The position numbers were made by a program, and so were the translations under genes. Below, piece by piece: positions 16,771 through 24,061 of a stretch of DNA of 64,000 bases. The notes below the pieces were generated by a model. That model made no database searches and was not told the origin of the DNA. It saw nothing but the letters and a program-made list of their open reading frames with translations. The first letter of the stretch is position 1. Each line of letters starts with the position of its first letter. The stretch is from Rhodoferax sp. WC2427 (GTDB lineage Bacteria; Pseudomonadota; Gammaproteobacteria; Burkholderiales; Burkholderiaceae_C). The stretch lies in NCBI RefSeq assembly GCF_040822085.1, contig NZ_CP162006.1, positions 1,364,001 to 1,428,000 of the forward strand. The letters are read 5' to 3'.

Positions 16771-19587
16771 ATGACCCCATTTTCTCCCCCTTGCCGCGCA
16801 ATTTTCTTGGCGCTCCTGTGTGCTGCCAGCATGACCAGCCACGCTGTCACCGACAGCAAAGCCTCCCGTTTTTACGAAGATGCCTTGGGCCGCTTCGAAA
16901 AGCGCGACATACCCGGTGCCATCATCCAGCTGAAAAACGCGCTGCAAATCGATAGGAACATGCTGCCTGTGCAGGTGCTGCTGGGCAAAGCCTTGTTGGC
17001 CAACGGTGAGGCCGCGGCATCCGAGGTGGCCTTGCTGGAGGCCTTGCGCCTGGGTGTGAACCGTGCCGAAGTGGTCGTTCCCCTGGCCCAGTCGTTTATT
17101 GCCCAGGGCAAGCAAAAAATGGTGCTGGAGCAGCCGCAGTTCAACCCAGCGGGCCTGCCACAGGACACCCAGGTTCAATTGCTGGTGTTGCGCGCGGCGG
17201 CGGCATCGGACACCGGCGACATCCGTGCGGCGATGCGCAACATCGAAGACGCGCGCGTTGCCGACCCGCGTTCTGCCGATGCCTGGCTGGCCGAAGTGCC
17301 CGTTCGCATCCGTGAGCGCAAGTTTCGGGAAGCCCATGATGCGGTGGCGCGGGCGTTGGCACTGGCCCCCAACGCTGCAGAGGTGTATTACCAAAAAGCG
17401 GCGATTTTGCATGTCCAGGGCAACTTGAACGGTGCGCTGGCCGCCTACACGCAAGCGCTCCAAATGAACCCTAAACACATGGAAGCCCGGGTTGCCCGTG
17501 CCGGGTTGTTGGTCGATATGGGCAAGCCAGCCGATGCAGCGAAAGACGTTGCCGAGGCGCAGCGGTTGTCCCCCAGAGAGCCGCGCGCTGCCTACCTCAA
17601 AGCGCTGTTGGCCGAAAAAGAGGGCAATGCCAAGGCCGCCACGGCGGCGCTGCAAGAAGTCACGGCCCTGATCGACCCGGTGCCGCTGGAGTTCATCCGC
17701 TATCGGCCGCAACTGATGATGCTGAACGGATTGGCCCATTACGGCCTGAACGAGCGCGAAAAGGCGCGGCCCTACCTGGAGGCCTTCCAGCGGGCGCAGG
17801 GTGCCACCACCGTTTCCAAGCTGCTGGCCCAGGTCTACTTTGCCGAGGGCAATGTGGACCGGGCTATCGAGACGCTGGAGGGCTATGCCAAAGCCGTGCC
17901 CGGCGATAGCCAGGCTCTTGTGCTGCTGGCGTCCGCCCACATGTCGCAGGGGCGCAATGCCAAAGCCACCGCCCTGATGCAAGAAGCCTTGCTCTCCAAA
18001 GACACCCCCGAGGTCCGCACCACGCTGGGCTTGAGTCTGATGGGCAGTGGCCAATCCGACAACGCCATGGCGCAACTGGAAAGCGCCTATAAAAACGACC
18101 CGGCTCAGACAATGGCGGGTGCCGCATTGGCCGGTCTGTATTTGCGTGCTGGTCAAAACGCAAAAGCGGCTGCGGTCGCCCAAGGGCTGGTCAAACAGCA
18201 GCCCGGCAATGCAGGGTTCCAGAATTTACTGGGCATGGCGCTGGCCCAGACCGGAAACCTGCCAGGGGCCAAGGCTGCGTTCGAGGAATCGGCCAGGATT
18301 GACCCGGCGCTGCTGCCGCCGCAGCTCAATCTGGCCCGGTTGGACATTGCCAGCAAGGCTTTCGATGCAGCGGCCATCCGGCTTGCTGCCATGCTCAAGT
18401 CCAACGAAAAGAACGTCGAAGTGCTGATGGAGTTGGCCAATCTGGCAGACCTGCGGGGCCAGACCGACGAAGCAGTCAGGTCACTGCGCAAGGCCGATGA
18501 CTTCAGCGGTCTGCACGACGTGCGCCCCGGCTTGGCGCTGGTGCAATTGCATCTGCGCAAGGGGCAAGTGGCACCGGCCATCGAAGCCGTGAAGAAATTG
18601 TCGATCAAGGCCCCGGAAGATCTGGCGGTGTTGCTGACCTCTGCGCGCGCCATGCTGGCCAACGCGGACCAGGCGGGCGCCCGCGCGGCATTGACGACCG
18701 CCACACGGGTGGCCGAATTCAATGCGTCTCGGCAGGTGGAAATTGCGCTGTTGCAACTCTCTGCTAACAACCCGGCGGGCGCAGCCTATAGCCTGGATAA
18801 AGCACTTTCGACCGCCCCCGCCCATTTGCCCGCCCAGGCGCTGAAGGCCGAAGTGCTGCTGCGCCAGGGCGATGTGGCCAAGGCGGATCAACTCGCCCGG
18901 CAGATCGTGGCCCAGGCACCCAAGCGGGCAGTGGGCTACAGCCTGCAGGGCGATATTGCTCTGGCGCGCGGGCAAAATGCTGCCGCCATCGATGCCTACC
19001 GGCGAGCGCACCAGACCGAGCCCTCCAGCGACACGCTGTTGCGCTTGTTCGGCGTGCTGTCGGCGCAAGACGGCGGTAAGGCCGCGCTGCAACTGGCAGA
19101 CCAATGGACCAAGAGCCATCCACAGGATCTGGCGGTGCGCCGGGTGGTGGCTGATTTTTATGCCCGCAGCGGTAACTACGCAGCGGCCCGCACCGCCTAC
19201 GAGGCGCTGCTGAAAACGGTGCCGGGCGATGCCAGGGTGCTGAACAACCTGGCCAATGTGCTGTTGCGCTTGAAGGACCCGTCGGCCGTGGCCATTGCCG
19301 AGCAAGCCTTGGCCAAAGACCCCGCCAACGCCAGCGCCATCGACACCCTGGGCTGGACGCTATTCCAATTGGGCGGCAGCACCCAGTCAGACCGGGCCCT
19401 TCAATTGCTGCGGGACGCACGCCTGCGTGAACCCGGAAACCCCAGCATCCGGTACCACCTGGGTGTGCTGTTGGCCCAGTCGGGACGCAAGGCCGAAGCG
19501 CTGGACGAGGTGGAGGCCGCACTGAAAGCAGGCCGTGGATTCGAGAGTTCATCCGACGCGGAAACCCTGGCGAAGTCGCTTCGGTAA
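16771..19587 (+). CDS. prsT: PEP-CTERM system TPR-repeat protein PrsT
   Basis: About 938 residues. A signal peptide (FLALLCAASMTSHA) is followed by SKASRFYEDALGRFEKRD and a nearly continuous array of tetratricopeptide repeats (for example PAAEVYYQKA-type and NLLGMALAQTGNLPGAKAAFEESARIDPALLP units). The start pattern and length are those of PrsT, a protein found with XrtA/EpsH exosortase systems and exopolysaccharide export. The ATG at 16771 is preferred over 16729 because it gives a clean signal peptide. A PEP-CTERM substrate gene follows, but prsK, prsR and the exosortase itself are not in the window. Confidence 0.85.
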   Translation: MTPFSPPCRAIFLALLCAASMTSHAVTDSKASRFYEDALGRFEKRDIPGAIIQLKNALQIDRNMLPVQVLLGKALLANGEAAASEVALLEALRLGVNRAEVVVPLAQSFIAQGKQKMVLEQPQFNPAGLPQDTQVQLLVLRAAAASDTGDIRAAMRNIEDARVADPRSADAWLAEVPVRIRERKFREAHDAVARALALAPNAAEVYYQKAAILHVQGNLNGALAAYTQALQMNPKHMEARVARAGLLVDMGKPADAAKDVAEAQRLSPREPRAAYLKALLAEKEGNAKAATAALQEVTALIDPVPLEFIRYRPQLMMLNGLAHYGLNEREKARPYLEAFQRAQGATTVSKLLAQVYFAEGNVDRAIETLEGYAKAVPGDSQALVLLASAHMSQGRNAKATALMQEALLSKDTPEVRTTLGLSLMGSGQSDNAMAQLESAYKNDPAQTMAGAALAGLYLRAGQNAKAAAVAQGLVKQQPGNAGFQNLLGMALAQTGNLPGAKAAFEESARIDPALLPPQLNLARLDIASKAFDAAAIRLAAMLKSNEKNVEVLMELANLADLRGQTDEAVRSLRKADDFSGLHDVRPGLALVQLHLRKGQVAPAIEAVKKLSIKAPEDLAVLLTSARAMLANADQAGARAALTTATRVAEFNASRQVEIALLQLSANNPAGAAYSLDKALSTAPAHLPAQALKAEVLLRQGDVAKADQLARQIVAQAPKRAVGYSLQGDIALARGQNAAAIDAYRRAHQTEPSSDTLLRLFGVLSAQDGGKAALQLADQWTKSHPQDLAVRRVVADFYARSGNYAAARTAYEALLKTVPGDARVLNNLANVLLRLKDPSAVAIAEQALAKDPANASAIDTLGWTLFQLGGSTQSDRALQLLRDARLREPGNPSIRYHLGVLLAQSGRKAEALDEVEAALKAGRGFESSSDAETLAKSLR

Positions 19588-19670
19588 AGTGTCGGCATTG
19601 TTTACAATCCAACATGCGAAAAAGCAAAATCTCTATTTAAGTTAATGATAAATATAGAAAAATCTTGTCT

Positions 19671-19684
19671 GGTATGGTTCTAGC
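19671..19684 (+). promoter_or_regulatory. Possible sigma-54 promoter of the PEP-CTERM gene
   Basis: CTGGTATGGTTCTAGCT has the GG-10nt-GC core of a -24/-12 promoter (GG at 19671, GC at 19683) and keeps TGG and GC of the consensus, though TTGC is TAGC. It lies about 50 bases before the PEP-CTERM start, which has its own AGGGGA ribosome site. XrtA/PEP-CTERM systems are often controlled by the sigma-54 regulators PrsK/PrsR, which makes the match plausible. Confidence 0.4.
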
Positions 19685-19734
19685 TGACAAAGTATCAAAT
19701 TGTATTTTTAGTAGCTAATCTTTAGGGGAACCAG

Positions 19735-20553
19735 ATGACAAGTAAACGCAACCTTCATGTCGCCAAGTGGCTTGTAGGCAGTGCATTGGTGGTGGCTGGC
19801 TCGTCCGCCATGGCCGACTGGAGCTTCGCTTCGGGCACCACGGGCACCCCCAGCGGCACCACCATCACCTCGACAGCCACTGCCATGTCCACCACTGGTT
19901 CGGGCAGCGTATTTGCCGCTGCTACGGCCACTGCCTGGACTGGCGGCCTTGGGGTTGCTGCAACGGGCGAGGCCACGGGTTCGCCAGAGCACTCCACCGA
20001 CAACGCAACCAACACCGACGCAATTTTGCTGAGCTTCAGCAGCAGCGTTGTGTTGACCGGCATCACCTCTGGTTGGACCTGGAAAGATGGCGCTGCCGTT
20101 GGCACTGCGGCATACGCTTCTGATTCCGATGCGAGCGTGCTGCGCTACATCGGTACCGCCACCACGGCGGCTGCCGTGACCACGGCTACCCTGGGCAAGA
20201 CCGTGGCACAGCTGACAGCTGTGGGCGGTGGCTGGACCCTGGTCAGTCAGATTGCCAATCTGGTAACTGGTAGCAATGCCTCCACCGGTGACACGACGCT
20301 GGGTTCCAGCTGGTGGTTGATCAGCGCCTACAACTCGGGCTACGCCAGTGTTGCTACCACGACCAGCAGTGCCGCTAATCTTTTGGACAACGGCAACGAC
20401 TACTTCAAGCTGCTGGCTGTTGCCGGTGTTGCGACGCCCAGTACCAGCAAGGTGCCGGAACCCGGCTCGCTGGCTCTGGTGGGTGCAGGCTTGCTGGGCT
20501 TCCTGGCCAGCCGCCGCAAGTCCAAGGGCAAGACGGCTGCTTTGGCCGCCTGA
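19735..20553 (+). CDS. PEP-CTERM exosortase-dependent surface protein (XDP1-like)
   Basis: A 272-residue exported protein: N-terminal signal (WLVGSALVVAGSSAMA), a Ser/Thr/Gly/Ala-rich body, and a C-terminal sorting tag made of VPEP (240-243), a hydrophobic helix (SLALVGAGLLGFL) and basic ASRRKSK. That tag is cut by an exosortase of the XrtA type. The body has landmarks I associate with the XDP1 family: GGLGV, a TDAILLSF strand, ITSGW, SSWWLISAYNSGY and NDYFKLLAVAG. It probably becomes part of the biofilm or polysaccharide matrix. It follows prsT, has a possible sigma-54 promoter and is closed by a strong terminator. Confidence 0.88.
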   Translation: MTSKRNLHVAKWLVGSALVVAGSSAMADWSFASGTTGTPSGTTITSTATAMSTTGSGSVFAAATATAWTGGLGVAATGEATGSPEHSTDNATNTDAILLSFSSSVVLTGITSGWTWKDGAAVGTAAYASDSDASVLRYIGTATTAAAVTTATLGKTVAQLTAVGGGWTLVSQIANLVTGSNASTGDTTLGSSWWLISAYNSGYASVATTTSSAANLLDNGNDYFKLLAVAGVATPSTSKVPEPGSLALVGAGLLGFLASRRKSKGKTAALAA

Positions 20554-20588
20554 GTTCTTCGATTCCGGGCCGCTTGCGGCCATCCCTC

Positions 20589-20616
20589 AAAAGGCACCGA
20601 GTTTCGGTGCCTTTTT
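20589..20616 (+). terminator. Intrinsic terminator after the PEP-CTERM gene
   Basis: AAAAGGCACCGA (20589-20600) pairs perfectly with TCGGTGCCTTTT around a three-base loop and ends in T5. The 12-bp stem separates the PEP-CTERM unit from the unknown operon that follows. Confidence 0.85.
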
Positions 20617-20714
20617 GCGTTGGGGCATCGTTACAGCTGGTTTCATCAAACTTGTGGATGCAGGATTGGGTCGCATCGACCATCATGAAATCAATTCCAT
20701 TGCGAGGACAGTCA

Positions 20715-21020
20715 ATGCAAATAGCAGAGCGCTTTGGGGCCAAGGTATCCATTGGTTTGCCGGGGCGTGGCATGTTTTTGCTGGAGGCGGCGGAGCCGGG
20801 CGGTATCGATGCGCTGGTGCGCAGTGTGGGCGGCCAGGTGGTGGCCCGGTTCGATACGGCCAAGGCCTTGGTAGTGATGGGAGTGACTGCGTACATGGGT
20901 TTACGGGGATCTCGGGCGGTGCGTTTTATCGGCCCGGTCAACGTGGACCAGCAACGTCTGGCATCGGTTCTGGGGGCATTGAACCTCTCCAAAACGGTGC
21001 CTGCGTCGCGGGTTTCGTAA
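20715..21020 (+). CDS. Unknown small protein, first gene of an unknown operon
   Basis: 101 residues from the ATG at 20715, which has GAGGA six bases upstream; the in-frame ATG at 20685 lacks this. The sequence has no signal peptide. Alternating strand and helix segments (SIGLPGRGMFLLEAAE, GIDALVRSVGGQVVARF, KALVVMGVTAYMGLRGSRAVRFIGP) recall the small alpha/beta fold of subtilisin propeptides or I9-type inhibitors. That is only a pattern impression. It is the first of five same-strand genes and follows a strong terminator, so the group should have its own promoter in 20617-20714. No function is claimed. Confidence 0.7.
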   Translation: MQIAERFGAKVSIGLPGRGMFLLEAAEPGGIDALVRSVGGQVVARFDTAKALVVMGVTAYMGLRGSRAVRFIGPVNVDQQRLASVLGALNLSKTVPASRVS

Positions 21021-21061
21021 CTGCTGCTGCGTGACCAGCGGCCCATTCCAAGGAGACAGCT

Positions 21062-21589
21062 ATGGCCGGTAGTGTTGGACAAGAATTACTCGACGTACCC
21101 CTTCCCGATATGGTGCTGAAACTGGCCCTGGGCATTGCCGAGGCGCAAAAGGCGCTGGACGAGAACTCGGTAGAGACCGCCAAGGCCCTGGCCGAGACCG
21201 AGCTGCCGCTGGTGATGGCGGTGACCCAGACCATTGCCGCCAATGGCGATGTGACTTTTGTGAACTCTGCCCCGGTCAACGTGTCGCTGATCCAGATCGG
21301 GCTGATGCCCACGTTCTACCAGTTTGCCGAGGCCACCATCGAAGTCACGATGGACATCAAAACCACCACCTCGGTGGAAACCAGCCTCAAGGTCGGCGTC
21401 AAAGCCAAGGCCGGGTTTGCCTGCTGGAGCGCGTCGGTGTCGGTGGACGTGTCGCACAACCGCAAGTTTGGCAAGGAAGTGCATGGCACCAGCCGCCTGC
21501 TGACCCGCATGGTGCCGGTACCCCCGCCGCCGCGCATTGCCCCGCAGCTCAACGTGGTAGACAACCGTCCACCTAAAGTCCCCGCCTGA
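21062..21589 (+). CDS. Unknown protein, tandem paralogue A
   Basis: 175 residues with a strong AAGGAGA ribosome site before 21062. An N-terminal helix (LALGIAEAQKALDENSVETAKALAE split over residues 19-46) leads to TIAANGDVTFVNSAP, then MPTFYQFAEATIEVTMDIK, a glycine/alanine-rich strand region (VGVKAKAGF) and a proline-rich tail (VPVPPPPR). No signal peptide or membrane segment is present. The next gene is clearly related. The overall order (helix with AQ..L..S, then F-rich amphipathic strands) is loosely reminiscent of DUF2589 or trypsin-co-occurring domains, which I cannot verify. It is probably a cytoplasmic structural or binding protein. Confidence 0.75.
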   Translation: MAGSVGQELLDVPLPDMVLKLALGIAEAQKALDENSVETAKALAETELPLVMAVTQTIAANGDVTFVNSAPVNVSLIQIGLMPTFYQFAEATIEVTMDIKTTTSVETSLKVGVKAKAGFACWSASVSVDVSHNRKFGKEVHGTSRLLTRMVPVPPPPRIAPQLNVVDNRPPKVPA

Positions 21590-21591
21590 CC

Positions 21592-22128
21592 ATGGCCACC
21601 CTGGACAAGGCCAAGGTCTTCCGCACGCCCATCGTGGCGGCCGATGTGGCGGTGCAGGAAACGGCATCCACCTCGTTTGCCGACCTGGTGCGCCTGATGG
21701 CCGAGGGCATTGCCGATGCGCAAATGGCCCTGGACCGCAGTGCCGCCGAGATGGTTACCGAGCTGGCCGAAACCACGGTGCAGATGGTCCCCAGCATCAC
21801 CGAAACGGTGGCGGCCGACGGCACCGTCAGCTTCACCCAGGGGGCACCGCAAACCGTCTCGCTGCTGGCGCTGGGGGTGAAGCCCACCTTCTACCAGTTC
21901 TCGCAGGCCACGGTGGAGGTGGCCATGGACCTGAAACTGGTCGAGCAGACCAACGAAGACGGCACGGTCAAGAAAGGCGGGCTGGGCCTGTTTGCGGAGA
22001 CAGCCAACATCCGCTTCGAGCGCAAGCTCAACCGCGACGTGTCGGTGCATTCCAAAATAACCGCCACCCTGGTACCCGTGCCCGCGCCGCTGCGTCTGGA
22101 GATTCCGCGCCGCACGGTCACCAGCTAA
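21592..22128 (+). CDS. Unknown protein, tandem paralogue B
   Basis: 178 residues, starting two bases after the stop of paralogue A, so probably translationally coupled. It aligns by eye with its neighbour over about 90 residues: EGIADAQMALDRSAAE against LGIAEAQKALDENSVE, AADGTVSFTQGAP against AANGDVTFVNSAP, and KPTFYQFSQATVEVAMDLK against MPTFYQFAEATIEVTMDIK. It also ends in a VPVPAPLR tail equivalent to VPVPPPPR. The N-terminal 25 residues and the middle loop differ. This indicates an old tandem duplication followed by divergence, perhaps giving a heteromer. Function unknown. Confidence 0.75.
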   Translation: MATLDKAKVFRTPIVAADVAVQETASTSFADLVRLMAEGIADAQMALDRSAAEMVTELAETTVQMVPSITETVAADGTVSFTQGAPQTVSLLALGVKPTFYQFSQATVEVAMDLKLVEQTNEDGTVKKGGLGLFAETANIRFERKLNRDVSVHSKITATLVPVPAPLRLEIPRRTVTS

Positions 22129-22164
22129 CCCACCCGTTGTACCGACAGCTGGAGCATTTCCGCC

Positions 22165-22671
22165 ATGGCCCTTGCCACCAACCCTTCCGCCTTGCCGCGT
22201 GCCCCTCTGGGGGCCTTGCTGGGCAATGCCGGCGCCGCTTTGACCGGCGCCCAGACCGACCTGGGCCTGGGGGTCGGCCTGGCTAGCGGCATGGTGATGT
22301 CCGAGGCCATGCTGGAGATCAAGGCCGCGGTGTCCCGCAACAGCACCGGCGAGCTGGAGATCGAGCCGCTGTCGTCCGCCCACCTGGCGGGCGCGCTCAA
22401 TGCATCGGCCGTATCCACCATCCGCGTCAACTTTGTGGCCACCGCCGCCACACCGGCCGTAGCCAGCAACCCGGGCGGCACCACCGTGCCCGTCAAGTCC
22501 AAGGACGAGATCATCAAAGGCTTTCGGCAGCGCGACGACCTGCAGGCCCTGGAGCGGGTGATCGGCCCGCTCCAGGTGCACGCCACCTTTGTGCCGGGCA
22601 GCAGCCGCTGGCTGGTGAATGCCGTGGATGCCGAGGGCCGTATGGTGCGTGAGCAGTTGGTGGCCGACTGA
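22165..22671 (+). CDS. Unknown protein of the same operon
   Basis: 168 residues beginning MALATNPSALPRAPLG, 36 bases after paralogue B. The first third is glycine/alanine-rich and hydrophobic (LGNAGAALTGAQTDLGLGVG, then LASGMVMSEAMLEIKAAV); the middle has strands (STIRVNFVATA); the end carries IIKGFRQRDDLQALERVIGPLQVHATF. No signal peptide or known motif is seen. Its GAQ-plus-helix start and strand-rich middle may make it a distant third relative of the two preceding proteins, but the similarity is too weak to assert. Same-strand spacing supports membership of the operon. Confidence 0.65.
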   Translation: MALATNPSALPRAPLGALLGNAGAALTGAQTDLGLGVGLASGMVMSEAMLEIKAAVSRNSTGELEIEPLSSAHLAGALNASAVSTIRVNFVATAATPAVASNPGGTTVPVKSKDEIIKGFRQRDDLQALERVIGPLQVHATFVPGSSRWLVNAVDAEGRMVREQLVAD

Positions 22672-22705
22672 CCCGCCCATCCTGTGCGCAACCGAGGAAC
22701 CCAAG

Positions 22706-23485
22706 ATGGTGACCAAACCCCCCACGCTGGCCCAACTACAGGCCGCTTTGAAGGCCGCCCAGGCCCAGACCGCGGCCACCGAGGCGGCTGCCCGTACCAG
22801 CCTGGCCGAAGCGGCGGACACCATGTCACGCCTGAAACTGGCCGCCACTGCCGCCAGCGACCGTGAGCTCAAGGCCACCGCCGAGGCCGACGCGCTGCGC
22901 CAACAGTTGGCAGCCGTGCAAGTGCAGTTGCGTGCGCCCGATCCAGCCGACGACCAGACCGCCCAGATCAGCCTGCTGAAAACCCAGATCGACGGCCTGC
23001 TGGCGGAAAACCGGCGCCTGGCCGAGCAGCGCGACGCGGCCCAGGCCGACAACCAAACCCTGTTCCAGCGCCTGGACGGCAGCGCCGAGCGCGAAAAAGC
23101 CGCCATTGCCGCCGCCGTACAGGCCAAGGTAGCCGAGCAAGAGGCCGCCACCAAGGCCAATGTAGAGAGCCTGCGCCTGGCCACAGAGCGCATCAAGACC
23201 CTGACGGCCCAGCTGGGCGGCGCGGGCAAGCTGGAGGTGCTGGCCCCGGACCAGGTCGGGCACCTGATGGGCGGGTTCCTGCAGCAGCTGGAAACCGGCA
23301 TGCCCACCTTGCGGCTGGCCGAGGGTGAACTCAAGCTCAAACTGGGCCTGGCCCGCGCCGACCAGCAAGACGGCTTCGTCATCCTGCCACCCAATGCCAG
23401 CGCCGAATTGCGCAGCAGCCTGCACGAAGTCTCCCTGCGTTTCGACCGGGCTGGCACGACGGTGTTGAAAACCGAACCGGGCTGA
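22706..23485 (+). CDS. Unknown coiled-coil protein, last gene of the operon
   Basis: 259 residues from the ATG at 22706, which has GAGGA upstream. Residues 8-170 are almost entirely Ala/Gln/Glu/Arg/Leu with heptad spacing and form a long coiled coil. Residues 175-259 are a compact domain with strands (TLRLAEGELKLKLGL, DGFVILPP, SLHEVSLRFDR). That C-terminal unit, an amphipathic helix followed by GELKLKLGLA-type strands, echoes the small-domain pattern of the upstream paralogues. No signal peptide is present. It could be a scaffold for the products of 21062-22671. Function unknown. Confidence 0.72.
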   Translation: MVTKPPTLAQLQAALKAAQAQTAATEAAARTSLAEAADTMSRLKLAATAASDRELKATAEADALRQQLAAVQVQLRAPDPADDQTAQISLLKTQIDGLLAENRRLAEQRDAAQADNQTLFQRLDGSAEREKAAIAAAVQAKVAEQEAATKANVESLRLATERIKTLTAQLGGAGKLEVLAPDQVGHLMGGFLQQLETGMPTLRLAEGELKLKLGLARADQQDGFVILPPNASAELRSSLHEVSLRFDRAGTTVLKTEPG

Positions 23486-23501
23486 GTTCGGAGTCTTTTA
23501 T

Positions 23502-23621
23502 GCCTCTCGCGCTTATTCTGTCAGCGTAAGCAGCTATTCATTAAGTAGCAAAAAGGTACATTCGCCGATTTGCTATGTAAAAAGTAGCTGCTCGCGCTGG
23601 TTCCATCGGCACGCGAGGGGC
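23502..23621. repeat. Inverted pair of the dispersed repeat (copies 4 and 5)
   Basis: An inverted copy (23502-23550) and a forward copy (23571-23621) of the dispersed repeat face each other across about 20 bases. The outer ends GCCTCTCGCG and CGCGAGGGGC and the inner AAGCAGCTA and TAGCTGCT can pair, giving one large cruciform or hairpin. It lies between two convergent genes, where it could act as a bidirectional transcription barrier. Confidence 0.7.
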
Positions 23622-23624
23622 TTT

Positions 23625-24050
23625 TTATTTGGTAATGATGTCGCGGTGCATCGGCGCCAGTTGGGCCAGCAACTGGTTTTGGGCGGTAAACGGGATGCCC
23701 CGCGCGTCCATGGCGGCTTGCAAGATCTCCACCACCAGATTGAACTGGGCTTTGTCGATGCCGAGATCGGCGTGCGAGTTTTTCATGGTCTCACCATCGT
23801 ACTTGCACGGCCCGCCGCTGACTTCGCAGAACTGGTCGGCAATCTGCTCCTTCAGGTACGCGGGCTTGATCTTGTCAAACATGGTGCCGATGCGGGGGTG
23901 GGCTTTCATGCGGTCCACAAAGTCGCTGGCCAGGGCGGCGATGCCGGGCTTCTCGCCCAGGGACTCGTAGAGCGGGGAGGTTTGGGCGTGGCTGGCAGCG
24001 GACCACACCAGCAGCAGCGCGGCGGCGATCCATGGTTTGCAAGATTTCAT
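23625..24050 (-). CDS. Exported group 1 truncated hemoglobin
   Basis: 141 residues: a signal peptide (cleavage near SHA|QT, residue 22) and a two-over-two globin. LYESLGEKPGIAALASDFVDRM is the helix A-B start of trHbN proteins, and His93 in NSHADLGI is the probable proximal haem ligand. A pair of cysteines (CEVSGGPC) could form a disulfide in the periplasm. The ATG at 24050 has GAGGAG eight bases upstream, overlapping the end of the DUF3034 gene, so the two are coupled. Periplasmic globins may bind O2 or NO; the exact role is not known. Confidence 0.87.
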   Translation of the reverse strand: MKSCKPWIAAALLLVWSAASHAQTSPLYESLGEKPGIAALASDFVDRMKAHPRIGTMFDKIKPAYLKEQIADQFCEVSGGPCKYDGETMKNSHADLGIDKAQFNLVVEILQAAMDARGIPFTAQNQLLAQLAPMHRDIITK

Positions 24051-24061
24051 GGTGCAGCTCC

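Noticed and set aside
20624..20637. A second GG-10nt-GC (sigma-54-like) element before the unknown operon
   Set aside because: It matches only the core and GGCA; such spacing is common by chance in GC-rich DNA and it abuts the preceding terminator.
20715..23485. The unknown operon as a prophage tail module or gas-vesicle cluster
   Set aside because: No capsid, tail-tube, baseplate, lysis or Gvp-type sequence is recognisable and there is no integrase; the proteins fit neither.
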